Counted from the first letter of the stretch, positions 10,419 to 19,564 are shown. The stretch: 64,000 bases of DNA from Croceimicrobium sp965658965 (GCA_965658965.1 CBFHVV010000004.1:4289-68288), one strand, 5' to 3'. Notes: generated by a model from the sequence alone, not told the origin. Made by a program: numbers and translations.

Positions 10419-11375
10419 TTAGGCTGCGTGAGTCTCGTCCTTCTTGCGCTTTGCTTGCTTTTCTGCATAAGCATTAGCTGCTTCACGTACCCACTCACCT
10501 TCATCATGGGCTTTGTTGCGTGCGTCTAAACGTTGCTTATTGCACTTACCATTGCCCTTAATTACGTTATAAAACTCATCCCAGTTAATTTCGCCAAAAT
10601 CATAATGGCCCGTTTCCTCATTCCATTTTAAGTCTGGGTCAGGAATGGTTAAACCAAGATATTCAGCTTGAGGAACCGTCTTGTCAATAAACTCTTGACG
10701 TAATTCATCATTACTCTTGCGCTTAATTTTCCACTTCATGCTTTGAGCAGAATTGGGAGAGTTATCATCGGTTGGCCCAAACATCATAATGGCGGGCCAC
10801 CACCAACGATTCAAAGCATCTTGCGCAAGCTTCTTTTGGGCCTCTGTACCTTTAGCTAAGGTCATGGTAATTTCATAACCCTGGCGTTGATGGAAACTTT
10901 CCTCCTTACAAATACGCACCATCGCGCGGGCATATGGGCCGTAGGAAGTACGACAAAGCATTACTTGATTCGCAATGGCTGCACCATCTACCAACCAACC
11001 AATAGCTCCCATATCTGCCCAGGTGGGCGTAGGGTAGTTAAAAATAGAACTATACTTTGCTTTACCACTTAATAAATCAGCTACTAAGTCTTGGCGATCT
11101 GCCCCTAAAGTTTCTGCAGCGCTGTATAAGTACAAGCCGTGTCCGGCCTCATCTTGCACTTTGGCTAGCAATGCGATTTTCCGTCTTAGAGAAGGAGCAC
11201 GAGTAATCCAGTTCGCTTCTGGAAGCATGCCAACCACTTCAGAGTGTGCATGTTGTGATATTTGACGGATAAGAGTCTTGCGGTATCTCTCCGGCATCCA
11301 ATCTTTCGGCTCAATCTTGTTTTCTCCGTCTACATAGTCCTGGAAGCGCTCTTCCAAATTCATTTCTTTCGTCAT
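10419..11375 (-). CDS. paaA: Phenylacetyl-CoA epoxidase catalytic subunit PaaA
   Basis: PaaA is the di-iron oxygenase subunit that turns phenylacetyl-CoA into its ring-1,2-epoxide, the committed step of aerobic phenylacetate breakdown. The 318 residues agree with the family (about 309). Di-iron ligand motifs are visible: EAGH at 76-79 and EESFH at 158-162. DGAAIANQVMLCRTSYGPYA (about 130-149) and WWPAIMMFGPTDDNSPNS are also characteristic. It is the first gene of paaABCD. A TATCTTTG box (11408-11401) sits about 25 bases upstream, and the reductase gene paaE diverges from the same spacer. The C-terminal tail is basic (AKRKKDE). Confidence 0.96.
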   Translation of the reverse strand: MTKEMNLEERFQDYVDGENKIEPKDWMPERYRKTLIRQISQHAHSEVVGMLPEANWITRAPSLRRKIALLAKVQDEAGHGLYLYSAAETLGADRQDLVADLLSGKAKYSSIFNYPTPTWADMGAIGWLVDGAAIANQVMLCRTSYGPYARAMVRICKEESFHQRQGYEITMTLAKGTEAQKKLAQDALNRWWWPAIMMFGPTDDNSPNSAQSMKWKIKRKSNDELRQEFIDKTVPQAEYLGLTIPDPDLKWNEETGHYDFGEINWDEFYNVIKGNGKCNKQRLDARNKAHDEGEWVREAANAYAEKQAKRKKDETHAA

Positions 11376-11400
11376 ATCGTGTTTCTTTAAGAGGTGGTTA

Positions 11401-11408
11401 CAAAGATA
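11401..11408 (-). promoter_or_regulatory. Candidate -7 box of paaABCD
   Basis: The minus strand reads TATCTTTG, a match to the Bacteroidota -7 consensus TAnnTTTG, 25 bases before the paaA start codon. No good TTG -33 element is seen at the expected distance, so this is a partial match only. Confidence 0.5.
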
Positions 11409-11441
11409 TAATCTAAAACATAAACTTAAAGCCCCTGCAAA

Positions 11442-11472
11442 TTGTTCCTAAAAGATGCAGAACTTACCTTTG
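11442..11472 (+). promoter_or_regulatory. Candidate sigma-ABfr-type promoter of paaE
   Basis: TTG (11442-11444), a 20-base spacer and TACCTTTG (11465-11472) match the -33/-7 layout of the primary sigma factor of Bacteroidota. Transcription would start near 11477, about 18 bases before the paaE ATG. Confidence 0.7.
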
Positions 11473-11494
11473 TAGTCATATCATAAATAGAATT

Positions 11495-12640
11495 ATGTTA
11501 AACTTTTTCAAAAAATCTAAAAGCAGCGCGAAAGATCTTTTCACGAATGAGAAGAAAGCAAGCCGCCCTAAATTTCACAACCTAAAGGTTAGTGACATTC
11601 GCAGAGAAACGGCAGATTGTGTTTCGGTTGCTTTTGATGTGCCGAGCGAGCTAAGTGAAGAGTATCGTTTCAGCCCAGGTCAATATCTTACCTTAGACTC
11701 TGAAATTAAAGGCGAAAAAGTACGCCGTTCTTATTCTTTATGCTCCAGTCCTTTTGATGGTGAATTAAGAGTAGCCATAAAGCAAGTAGAAGGCGGTAAG
11801 TTTTCCAGCTGGGCTAATTCCGACTTAAGCGTAGGCAGTGAAATGCGCGTTATGAGTCCTGATGGAAACTTTAGTGTAAAAATTGACAAAAATCAAAAGC
11901 ACAATTACGTGGCCTTCGCTGCGGGCTCTGGTATTACTCCAATATTTAGTATTTTAAAATCTGTTTTAGAAGAAGAGCCAAAAAGCTCATTCACCTTATT
12001 TTATGGAAACAAAACTTCTAAGTCGGTAATTTTTAAGGAGCAAATTGAAGCTCTTAAAAACACCTATATGGACCGCTTGGAAGTTCACCATGTTTTAAGT
12101 CGTGAAGACCAAGGAACCGATTTACTTAAGGGCAGAATAGATGAAGCTAAATGTGAAGACTTCTCGCAACGCTTCTTTGATATTAAGGAAGTTAATGGTT
12201 ACTTCCTCTGCGGCCCCGAAGAAATGATTAATGGGGTAAGCGGAAAACTACAAGGTTTAGGAGTAGAGAAAAGTAAAATACACTACGAGCTATTTACTTC
12301 GCCAGCCGACTCTTTAGCAGGAAAAACCAAAGTAGAGAAGAAAAGTAATGGGGCGAAACTAGATAGTAAGATTACCGTTATTCTGGACGGTGATGAAACG
12401 CATTTCGACCTCAATTCTAACGGTGATTCGGTTTTAGATGCAGCCCTAGACGCTGGTGCAGATGTGCCTTATGCTTGTAAAGGAGCTGTTTGCTGTACCT
12501 GTCGTGCCAAAGTTATTGAAGGTGAAGTTGAAATGGATATGAATTATGCTTTAGAAGACGACGAGGTGGAAGACGGTTACGTGCTCACCTGCCAAAGCCA
12601 TCCGCGCAGTGAAAATGTTATTATCAGTTTCGATGATTAA
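11495..12640 (+). CDS. paaE: Phenylacetyl-CoA epoxidase reductase PaaE
   Basis: PaaE passes electrons from NAD(P)H through FAD and a [2Fe-2S] cluster to the PaaA di-iron site. The 381 residues follow the family plan: a ferredoxin-reductase FAD domain with RRSYSLCS (77-84), an NAD-binding domain with GSGITP (144-149) and CGPEEM (239-244), and a plant-type ferredoxin domain whose cluster ligands are C328, C333, C336 and C366. It is split from paaABCD and divergent from it, with its own promoter (11442-11472) and terminator (12643-12665). No CoA ligase, hydratase, thiolase or PaaR-type repressor gene lies in this window, so the rest of the pathway must be elsewhere. Confidence 0.93.
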   Translation: MLNFFKKSKSSAKDLFTNEKKASRPKFHNLKVSDIRRETADCVSVAFDVPSELSEEYRFSPGQYLTLDSEIKGEKVRRSYSLCSSPFDGELRVAIKQVEGGKFSSWANSDLSVGSEMRVMSPDGNFSVKIDKNQKHNYVAFAAGSGITPIFSILKSVLEEEPKSSFTLFYGNKTSKSVIFKEQIEALKNTYMDRLEVHHVLSREDQGTDLLKGRIDEAKCEDFSQRFFDIKEVNGYFLCGPEEMINGVSGKLQGLGVEKSKIHYELFTSPADSLAGKTKVEKKSNGAKLDSKITVILDGDETHFDLNSNGDSVLDAALDAGADVPYACKGAVCCTCRAKVIEGEVEMDMNYALEDDEVEDGYVLTCQSHPRSENVIISFDD

Positions 12641-12642
12641 CT

Positions 12643-12665
12643 AAAAGCCCTTCGGGGCTTTTTTT
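12643..12665 (+). terminator. Terminator of paaE
   Basis: AAAAGCCC, loop ttcg, GGGCTTTT, then further T. It starts three bases after the paaE stop codon. Confidence 0.9.
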
Positions 12666-12935
12666 ATGGCTATTTATAGAAGACAGGTTGGGGATTCTTG
12701 TTAACAAGGATGCGATTCTAAAGCCGCTTTAAGCTAGATGTGAAATATTAATAGTAGGCCTTTACATTAAGCTTCAGCCTATTTTATTACAAATTTAGTT
12801 CAGCAACTACTTCTTCTAAAATCTCGTGGCAAGTGACTTCTCAAAGTTCATTCCTACCGGCATAAGATAATTCGAATAAAACAATAGCAGGACCCAGTCT
12901 CACTACCCTCTGCAAATGGCGCCGTGTATAAAACA

Positions 12936-13373
12936 CTACAAGACCATATCAACATGAGGAATACCATCTTCTAAATAAGGCTCAGAAATGGTTTTAAAAC
13001 CAAATGACTTATAAAAGTCCTCTAAATAATGCTGAGCTTGGGCTTTAATCTTTTGCTGTGGATAATCCTCTTGCAAGCGCTCCACGGCTCGCTTCACTAA
13101 ATCTCTTCCTAAGCCTTGGCCTCTAAAACTTGAATGGCAGATAACCCGCCCTAAGCTGGCTTCTGGGTACACTGTATTGGGAGGGCATAAACGAGAATAG
13201 GCTGCTAATTGCCCATCTGCATAAGCGAAAAGATGCCCCACTAATTTATCCTTGAGATCTATTTCGGGATAGGCACAATTCTGTTCTACTACAAAAACGT
13301 CTACGCGTAATTTATAAATATCAAATAACTCCTCGCGTCCGAGCTCTTCCCATAATTTATAGTTCCACTCCAT
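12936..13373 (-). CDS. ElaA-like GNAT acetyltransferase
   Basis: A 145-residue single-domain GNAT protein of the ElaA type. N-terminal signs are LYKLRVDVFVVEQNCAYPEID-like residues at about 20-40 (the RxxVFVVEQ motif of ElaA). The acetyl-CoA pyrophosphate-binding loop is SFRGQGLGRDLV (about 82-93), and the end is HVDMVL, equivalent to the family's conserved HxxM tail. The acceptor substrate is unknown for most members. It is preceded by the terminator of the outer-membrane gene (13390-13415), so it probably has its own promoter in the short gap. No partner gene suggests a substrate. Confidence 0.85.
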   Translation of the reverse strand: MEWNYKLWEELGREELFDIYKLRVDVFVVEQNCAYPEIDLKDKLVGHLFAYADGQLAAYSRLCPPNTVYPEASLGRVICHSSFRGQGLGRDLVKRAVERLQEDYPQQKIKAQAQHYLEDFYKSFGFKTISEPYLEDGIPHVDMVL

Positions 13374-13389
13374 TGGGCCGAAATTAAAA

Positions 13390-13415
13390 AGCCCCCTTGT
13401 AAAAACAAGAGGGCT
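13390..13415 (-). terminator. Terminator of the sigma-factor/outer-membrane operon
   Basis: Arms AGCCC(c)CTTGT and ACAAG(a)GGGCT have one mismatch. The minus-strand hairpin is followed by TTTTTAATTT. It sits 20 bases past the stop of the 13435-14748 gene. Confidence 0.8.
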
Positions 13416-13434
13416 ATTAAAAATTATAGGTTAT

Positions 13435-14748
13435 TTACAAGGTCCAACCAAAGCCTAAGTTAACCATATTGTAGGCGGGGCCTCTTCCTGCGCGGAAGAA
13501 ATCATTTAAATCGTAACTCGCCGTAATCTTAAAAGAGTCAAAGCCTATTTGTGCCATTAGGCCATAACGAAACTGTTCAGTGTAAAAATCATCGTAGGTT
13601 TTGTTTTCCACCTTGCGATATTGATTAGTGTTGTACTCTGTTTCAGTTTTGGCTAATAAACGCACACCGGCATATCCACCCACTCCTAAGGTAAAGGCAT
13701 CGTCACGCTCTCCGGCATCACTAAAATCGAGTTGAAACATAACTGGGACATTAAAATAGGCGATGTGATATTTGTTTTTTTCAAAACCTAGGATTCCTGA
13801 TACCGTATCTAAATTAAAAGCAGCGCTGTTTCCATTATTAATTAATACCTCATTGCCATTTAGGCGGAAGTTATGCCAGCTAAAGTCAATTCCGTATTTC
13901 ACATAAAACTTGCTGTAAGGGTTTCCTATTCTGCTTTTCCAACCGCTCCCTAGATGGAAGGAAGTACTTCTCCACAAATCCAATTCACCAGGACCGTCTT
14001 GTATTTGGTTTTGACCATTGGCTAGTTGTTGATTGAAGCCAAGACCTATATCGAAGTAACTTTCGGTGCGGCTAATCTTTTTACTTTTCTTGCGTTTCTT
14101 ATCATCAAAGAGATCTTCAAACTCAAACTCTGTTTCATCTTCTTCTGCTTCCTCTTCTTGGTCTTTTAAGATAAGGCCATCTTTAGAGATAACGATTCGC
14201 TTTTTAACCGATTCTGTTTCAGAACTGTCGTTTTCAAGTGCTCCGATATTCGGTAAAGGCGGTAAGGGCGGAGGCGGAGGCGTATTGGCTCTAGTGCTAT
14301 CATTTTCTAAGTCTCTTTCTAGTTGATTCGACCAAGCCTCTATCCCTTCAGCAAATTGCTCGGCCCAAGATTCCATGCGACTGCCGTGAGCTTCACCCCA
14401 GCTTTCCATTACCTCTTCAAACTGCTCCATGCCTGCCTCAAAGTTATCTTCCGCTTTATCTCTCAACTCATCCGCCTCTTCTTCACTTAATTCACCACTG
14501 GCTTCCAATTGATCAATTTTAGCCAAAATTTGAGCTTGTTTGGTCTGCATTTTAGTCATTTCGCGGCTTGCAAAAAAGATCATGGCAGTTAAGTCCGCTT
14601 GGCTTAACTTTTCATCGTCGGCCTCAAAAGTGATGGTGTTTTCTTCAATCTGAACCTCAATGGCACGACGTGCGTTTGAATCGTTTTGTGCTTGACTGGC
14701 AAAGCTTCCTAAAACGAAGGCCATTACCATTATTACTTGCTTTTTCAT
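13435..14748 (-). CDS. Outer-membrane beta-barrel protein with periplasmic helical extension
   Basis: The 437-residue product has a signal peptide (1-21, ending ASQAQ). A long charged helical region follows (about 45-150) in which W117, W128 and W139 are exactly 11 residues apart (MESW, MESW, IEAW), then a proline-rich hinge (157-166) and an acidic stretch (198-216) ending in KKRKKSKK. A C-terminal barrel domain (about 228-437) has alternating strands and ends in NMVNLGFGWTL, typical of PorT/OmpW-sized barrels of Bacteroidota. It is the last gene of an operon with a sigma factor, an anti-sigma-like protein and a second Trp-bearing coiled-coil protein. This suggests an envelope stress or surface-sensing unit (inference). 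No family name is recognised. Confidence 0.75.
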   Translation of the reverse strand: MKKQVIMVMAFVLGSFASQAQNDSNARRAIEVQIEENTITFEADDEKLSQADLTAMIFFASREMTKMQTKQAQILAKIDQLEASGELSEEEADELRDKAEDNFEAGMEQFEEVMESWGEAHGSRMESWAEQFAEGIEAWSNQLERDLENDSTRANTPPPPPLPPLPNIGALENDSSETESVKKRIVISKDGLILKDQEEEAEEDETEFEFEDLFDDKKRKKSKKISRTESYFDIGLGFNQQLANGQNQIQDGPGELDLWRSTSFHLGSGWKSRIGNPYSKFYVKYGIDFSWHNFRLNGNEVLINNGNSAAFNLDTVSGILGFEKNKYHIAYFNVPVMFQLDFSDAGERDDAFTLGVGGYAGVRLLAKTETEYNTNQYRKVENKTYDDFYTEQFRYGLMAQIGFDSFKITASYDLNDFFRAGRGPAYNMVNLGFGWTL

Positions 14749-14794
14749 ATCGTTTTTGTTTAAAATTTTAATGTTCCTAATAAATCCTGTTTTG

Positions 14795-15202
14795 TTAGTC
14801 TTCTTCCATTAGCTCTTGCCAACTTTCGGCAATTTGACTGGTCCAAATTTCTAGAGCTGATCCCAGTGCCTCCATGCTCTCTTTTAAAGATTCGCCACTC
14901 TGCTTTAAAAGCTCCTTTTGCTTTTGACTCAAGCCTGGTTGGTCTTCCGCTAATTCTTGTCGATAAGCTTTAATGCGCGCTAAGCTTCGATCTATCTTTT
15001 TGCGTGTTTCCTTAAGACTTTTGTCTACATCTACTTTTTCCAGAGCTTCTGCTTTCTCGCTCAATAATTCTGAGAACTGTTTAATTTGCTTCTCCAAATA
15101 CTGCATTTCTGCACTTAAAGAATCTATTAGTTTTTCGTTCTCTTCTTGGGCTCGTAAAAAGCTAGTGCTCATTAAAAGCGCTACTACTAAAATGGTTCTC
15201 AT
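14795..15202 (-). CDS. Secreted coiled-coil protein of the sigma-factor operon
   Basis: 135 residues with a signal peptide (MRTILVVALLMSTSFLRAQ). The rest is almost entirely charged helix, rich in Glu, Lys, Gln and Leu, with heptad-like spacing (about 22-88). The C-terminus carries W120 and W128 (LEIWTSQIAESWQEL). This resembles the Trp-spaced helix of the neighbouring outer-membrane protein (ESWAEQFAEGIEAW), so the two may be related or pair with each other (inference). It starts 2 bases after the anti-sigma-like gene. No catalytic motif or known family. Confidence 0.7.
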   Translation of the reverse strand: MRTILVVALLMSTSFLRAQEENEKLIDSLSAEMQYLEKQIKQFSELLSEKAEALEKVDVDKSLKETRKKIDRSLARIKAYRQELAEDQPGLSQKQKELLKQSGESLKESMEALGSALEIWTSQIAESWQELMEED

Positions 15203-15204
15203 CT

Positions 15205-15957
15205 TTATTTAGAATTTGCAAACTGACGATTAATAAAGTCTGGCAGAGGAATACTAATTTTAGATTTCGTTTTTGGCAAATTGGGCTTTTCACCTGCCAC
15301 TATTCGATCTAATTGATTACTGGCATAAGCCCAAAGGCGATCGCCCAACTCAGCACTTTCCGTTTGAGTAGTATCTGGCCCGTAATAGCCCTTAACCTCT
15401 GGCAGATATACCTTAATTTTTACTCTGCTTTTCTCTAATTTTAAGGGTTCTGTTTCCTCCATTCCCAGTATAGCTGCACTAGGAATCTCTGTTTCATTAA
15501 GCGCTAAAAAAGGCTCAGGGCTGTAGGTCTTTAAGACCGGTATTACACGTGATTTTTTGGTGCTTTTCTTAGCTGGTTCCGCCGGCGAGGAAGTGCTTCC
15601 TTTTTTAGGCTTTGGCTGTGGCTCAGTTTGCTTGGGTTCGCCTTTTTGGGGCTCATCTACCTTTATGGTCGCAGTGTTACTCAAGTTTTCTTTAGGCGCT
15701 AGCTCGGGGGCAGATGTGGCTTCACGCTCCATTCGCAGTTTCATTAAGCTTTCTGAGTTATTATTGAAATACATCAAAGCCGATAAGCCGATTAACAAAG
15801 CAAAGCTAGCTGCACGTAAATAAAATATAGGTGCCAACCTTTTATTCGGCCCAGCCTGTTGGGCTGCAATTTTTTCCCACACCTTATCAGAAGCCTGAAT
15901 TTGGTGATCTTCCAGCTGCTGCTGGAAAAGGGAATCTATGGGGTTATTCTTTTTCAT
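15205..15957 (-). CDS. Anti-sigma-factor-like single-pass membrane protein
   Basis: The 250-residue product has a short cytoplasmic N-terminus (NPIDSLFQQQLEDHQIQASD, residues 5-24, then VWEKIAAQQ), one membrane segment (about 42-64, FYLRAASFALLIGLSALMYF) and a long periplasmic part rich in Pro, Lys, Glu and Thr (about 85-145). This plan is usual for the protein after an ECF sigma gene in Bacteroidota. The N-terminal helix is thought to hold the sigma factor, but no ZAS or FecR domain is recognisable. It starts 2 bases after the sigma gene, which supports translational coupling. The anti-sigma role rests mainly on context. Confidence 0.65.
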   Translation of the reverse strand: MKKNNPIDSLFQQQLEDHQIQASDKVWEKIAAQQAGPNKRLAPIFYLRAASFALLIGLSALMYFNNNSESLMKLRMEREATSAPELAPKENLSNTATIKVDEPQKGEPKQTEPQPKPKKGSTSSPAEPAKKSTKKSRVIPVLKTYSPEPFLALNETEIPSAAILGMEETEPLKLEKSRVKIKVYLPEVKGYYGPDTTQTESAELGDRLWAYASNQLDRIVAGEKPNLPKTKSKISIPLPDFINRQFANSK

Positions 15958-15959
15958 GA

Positions 15960-16523
15960 CTAATTATTTTTATACAACAATTGATGTTGTGCTAACTTTT
16001 CTTGAAGCTTTTTTCGCGCCTTACTTAACTGACTCTTGCTGGTGTTTTCGGAGATTTCCAACATCTCCCCAATTTCTTTGTGATTATAACCTTCAATCGC
16101 ATAGAGGTTGAAAACTGTTTTATAACCTACTGGCAACTCATCAATCATCATCATTAAATGCTCTGCATCATAATGGTGTTTTACGCTAGACTCACCAAAG
16201 GAGCTGCTGCGTTCCTCGTCCACCTCCACAAAAAGGTTTTTCTGGTAACGAATAAAGTTCAGCGCTTCTCTAACCATTATTCTTCTCATCCAAGCACCTA
16301 TCGCACCTTCTCCTCTAAATTGATCTATATTCTTAAAGAACTTTATAAAGCCATTCGATAGCACTTCTTCAGCATCTTCTATGCCCTTGGTGTAACGACG
16401 ACAAACGGCTAACATCTCTCCGCTGTAACGCTGGTACAGATCTCGCTGTGCTTGAAGGTTGCCCTTTTTGCACTGCTTAATCAAGCGTTGTTCGTTAGTT
16501 GGAAGATTAAAAACCTTAGTCAT
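15960..16523 (-). CDS. ECF-type RNA polymerase sigma factor
   Basis: 187 residues with sigma region 2 (about 23-95: LYQRYSGEMLAVCRRY, DAEEVLSNGFIKFFKNIDQFRG and WMRRIMVREALNFIR) and region 4 (about 127-180: LPVGYKTVFNLYAIEGYNHKEIG, then a recognition helix SENTSKSQLSKARKKL). No region 1.1 or 3 is present, as in ECF factors. It is the first gene of a four-gene operon with 2-, 2- and 46-base gaps (anti-sigma-like protein, coiled-coil protein, outer-membrane barrel). It may control its own operon, which is common for the family but not shown here. Confidence 0.92.
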   Translation of the reverse strand: MTKVFNLPTNEQRLIKQCKKGNLQAQRDLYQRYSGEMLAVCRRYTKGIEDAEEVLSNGFIKFFKNIDQFRGEGAIGAWMRRIMVREALNFIRYQKNLFVEVDEERSSSFGESSVKHHYDAEHLMMMIDELPVGYKTVFNLYAIEGYNHKEIGEMLEISENTSKSQLSKARKKLQEKLAQHQLLYKNN

Positions 16524-16848
16524 TTGTTTCGTTGTTCATAGCTATGACACTGCAAAAAGGTGAGAGGGTTGCCTGAGGCTCAAAAAAAATTCTATTACTC
16601 TTTAGCAGGCCACCTAAGCAGGCCCCTTTTGCCTTGAGGCCAAAGCTTAGGCTAAATATAGCCCTTTCCCACAGCTCTTTTAACTACCCAGCTTCTTTTG
16701 CTAATTTCATTCGCTGCAGCAGAAAAGTTCCCTTGCCAAAACCAATACCTAGATGACGAAGGACGAGTCAGTTAAATAGCATTAGCAATAAATCAATACT
16801 AATCTCTACTTAACATTAAAGTCTATACTATGCGTACCTTCGCAAAGT
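16524..16848. other. Divergent promoter spacer, sigma operon / rnr
   Basis: 325 bases without a gene, between two divergent starts. On the plus strand TACCTTCG (16835-16842), close to the TAnnTTTG box, lies only 6 bases before the rnr ATG. If used, the rnr message would be nearly leaderless. A GC-richer patch with repeated CAGGCC/AGGCC words (about 16608-16640) has no clear role. Confidence 0.4.
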
Positions 16849-18940
16849 ATGAGAGATCAAAAGAAAAGTAAGAAAAAGCTAAAAAGGTTAGCTAAAATTG
16901 AAAAGTCCATCTTAGGCGTTCTACGTGAGGATCGTTTAAAACAACTTAATTATAAACAGATATCAGCCAAGCTTGGCATTAACGACTTTAACGAGCGGGA
17001 CCTCGTTTTAAGGGCAATCGCATCTTTGCGAAAGCAAGACTTTATTGAAGAGCCAGCCCGTGGAAAATACCGCTACAAACATACCGACCACTTTGTAGAA
17101 GGAAGGGTAGACCTTACCACCAAAGGGTCGGCCTACGTAATTTGCGAAGAGCTAGAACAGGATGTTTATATCACCCCGAATAACACTAATACCGCTCTGC
17201 AAGGCGATACCGTTAAAGTCCTTCTTTTCGCACAGAGGAAAAATAAAAAGCCTGAAGGCGAGATTGTAGAAATTATAGAGCGTTCGCGGGAAGAGTTTGT
17301 AGGAACTATTGAGCTGAGCAAAGACTTCGGCTTTTTAGTACCCGACAGCAAAAAGATGTTGGTGGATATTTACATTCCAAAAGAAAAATTAAACGGCGCT
17401 AAACACGGTCAAAAGGCCATTGCAAAAATCAGCTCTTGGCCCCCAAAAGCCAGCTCTCCTTCTGGAGAAGTGCTTGAAGTATTGGGCAACCCTGGCGATC
17501 ATGAGGTTGAAATTCACAGCATATTAGCAGAGTATGGCTTGCCACGCTTCTTCCCGAAAGAGGTTGAACAAGAGGCCGAAGACATTCGCGAAGAAATAAG
17601 CAAAGCGGAAATAGCGAAACGCCTAGATTTCCGTGAAACTTTAACCTTTACCATCGACCCTCACGATGCAAAAGATTTTGATGATGCACTCTCTTTTAAA
17701 AAATTAGAGAATGGAAATTATGAGGTGGGCGTGCACATTGCTGATGTAACCCATTATGTAAAAGAAGGCAGTGCCCTTGAGAGAGAAGCGCAGGAAAGAG
17801 CAACTTCGGTTTATCTGGTAGATCGCGTGGTGCCCATGCTTCCTGAAAAACTATCGAATAAGGTTTGTTCCCTCCGCCCGCATGAAGAAAAGTTGACCTT
17901 TTCCGCCGTTTTTGAAATCAGCCCGGAAGCCAAGGTTATTAACCGCTGGTTTGGCAGAACCATCATCTATAGCGACCATCGCTTTAGTTATGAAGATGCT
18001 CAGGAAGTGATTGAAACTAAAAAAGGACCTTTAGCAGAAGAGGTTAATATTTTAAACGACCTGGCAGTAATAATGCGTGCCGCAAGAATGCAAGAGGGCG
18101 CTTTAGCTTTTGATAGAGCTGAAGTAAAGTTCCACCTCAATGAAAAAATGGAGCCCGTGGGAGTCTATTTTAAAGAGTCAAAAGAGGCGAATCACCTGAT
18201 AGAAGAGTTTATGCTTCTGGCCAATAAAAGCGTGGCCGAATATGTTGGCTTAAATGACCAAGCTAAACCCAGCGGCAAGACTTTTATTTACCGGANNNNN
18301 NNNNNGCGTAAACTACAATAATGCTCGCGCCATCAGCAGCAGCTTAAACAAGCTATTAGGCGAAGTAAAAGGCAAAGCCGAAGAAAACATGATTGCCAAA
18401 TTAGCAATTCGCAGTATGGCCAAAGCGGTTTACAGCACTGATAATATCGGTCACTACGGCCTTAGCTTCGATTACTATTCTCACTTCACCTCACCCATTC
18501 GTCGTTATCCTGATATGATGACACATCGTTTATTGCAAACTTTCTTGGATCGCCAAGCAAACCCCAGCAAAGAGCATTACGAGGATCTCTGCGAACACAG
18601 CAGCGACCGAGAAAAACTAGCAACTGAAGCCGAGCGTGACTCGGTTAAGTACATGCAAGTGAAATTTATGGAAGATAAAGTAGGAGAAACCTTTATCGGC
18701 TCTATTTCTGGGGTTACCGAATGGGGTGTTTTTGTGGAGCTGCGCGACAATCACTGTGAGGGTATGATTCGAATACGTGATTTTAAAGATGACTATTATA
18801 ATTTCGACGAAGCAAACTACTGTATTGTTGGTGATCGCTACGGCAAGGTTTTCCAATTAGGAGATGCTATTGCCGTGCAAGTAAAAAATGCGGACTTAGA
18901 AAGGAAACAACTAGACTTTGTTCCCGTAAAAAAAGATTAA
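16849..18940 (+). CDS. rnr: Ribonuclease R (interrupted by an assembly gap)
   Basis: RNase R is a processive 3'-5' exoribonuclease of the RNB family that degrades structured RNA. The first 482 residues carry an N-terminal winged helix (about 14-75), cold-shock/OB domains (about 80-240) and the RNB core with metal-binding DPHDAKDFDD (270-279: D270, D276, D278, D279). After ten N (18296-18305) the protein resumes in another frame with the RNB end (GHYGLSFDYYSHFTSPIRRYP-like, about 18451-18510) and an S1 domain (TFIGSISGVTEWGVFVEL). Comparison from memory with flavobacterial RNase R suggests about 20-25 residues are missing, so the real gap is about 60-75 bases. In-frame joining needs a gap divisible by three, which ten is not. 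The gene is most likely intact in the organism. Confidence 0.93.
18296..18305. other. Assembly gap of ten N inside rnr
   Basis: Ten unknown bases. The reading frame before the gap and the one after it differ, so the run of N is a placeholder and not a measured length. Confidence 0.98.
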
Positions 18941-18965
18941 TTTTAGGCCTTTAAGAAACAGGGAT

Positions 18966-19364
18966 ATGAATAAAAAGAAACTAGAGACTTTAATTTTAAT
19001 CGTTGGCATCCTCGTTGTTGGTGGCGCCTTGGCACTAATCCTTTTAGGAGGAGAAGACCCTAACACTTCGCTTTACACAAATATCACTTTTGCGGTAGGC
19101 TTCCTTTTTTACATCATCTACAATATGATGTCTACTGCGGGCTTGCAAAAAGAAATTAAGGAATTGCAAAATCATGTAAATGCCTTAAAAGAAGAAAGCG
19201 CTAGGCAAAAGAAAGAAATTGAAACAAAAACCACTGAGCTCAAAACCGCACAAGGCGAAATACAGCGTCTTAAGCAGGAAGGGCAAAAAATGAGTAACGA
19301 AAACAAAGAGCTAAGCCAAAAACTTGAAAAACTTAAAAGTGAAGGCTTAGATAAGGAGAATTAA
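18966..19364 (+). CDS. Small two-helix membrane protein with coiled coil
   Basis: 132 residues. Two hydrophobic segments (about 6-29, LILIVGILVVGGALALILLG, and 36-58, TNITFAVGFLFYIIYNMM) form a hairpin. A charged C-terminal coiled coil follows (about 60-130, repeated KEI, ELQ, KLE heptads) that is likely cytoplasmic. It starts 25 bases after rnr on the same strand and may share its transcript. No family is recognised; a scaffold or membrane-tethering role is possible but unproven. Confidence 0.75.
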   Translation: MNKKKLETLILIVGILVVGGALALILLGGEDPNTSLYTNITFAVGFLFYIIYNMMSTAGLQKEIKELQNHVNALKEESARQKKEIETKTTELKTAQGEIQRLKQEGQKMSNENKELSQKLEKLKSEGLDKEN

Positions 19365-19564
19365 TTTTCACCTGCATTATACAAATGGCTGCCTTTTCAG
19401 GTGGCCATTTTTCTGTGAAGAGAATTTTTTTTTAGTCCGCAGCCTCTCGCACTAATTAAGGAGCTTTAAAGTTTACTAGAGGAGTAGAAAACTAACCAAT
19501 AATATTTCTCCGATAACTTACAAAACCGTCGGTATTAAGCTTAGTATCCCATAGTAATAAAGAC

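Noticed and set aside
14066..14326. Plus-strand open frame opposite the outer-membrane gene
   Set aside because: It is the reverse of the acidic and Pro-rich coding region and shows only Ser/Phe/Gly bias from the opposite strand.
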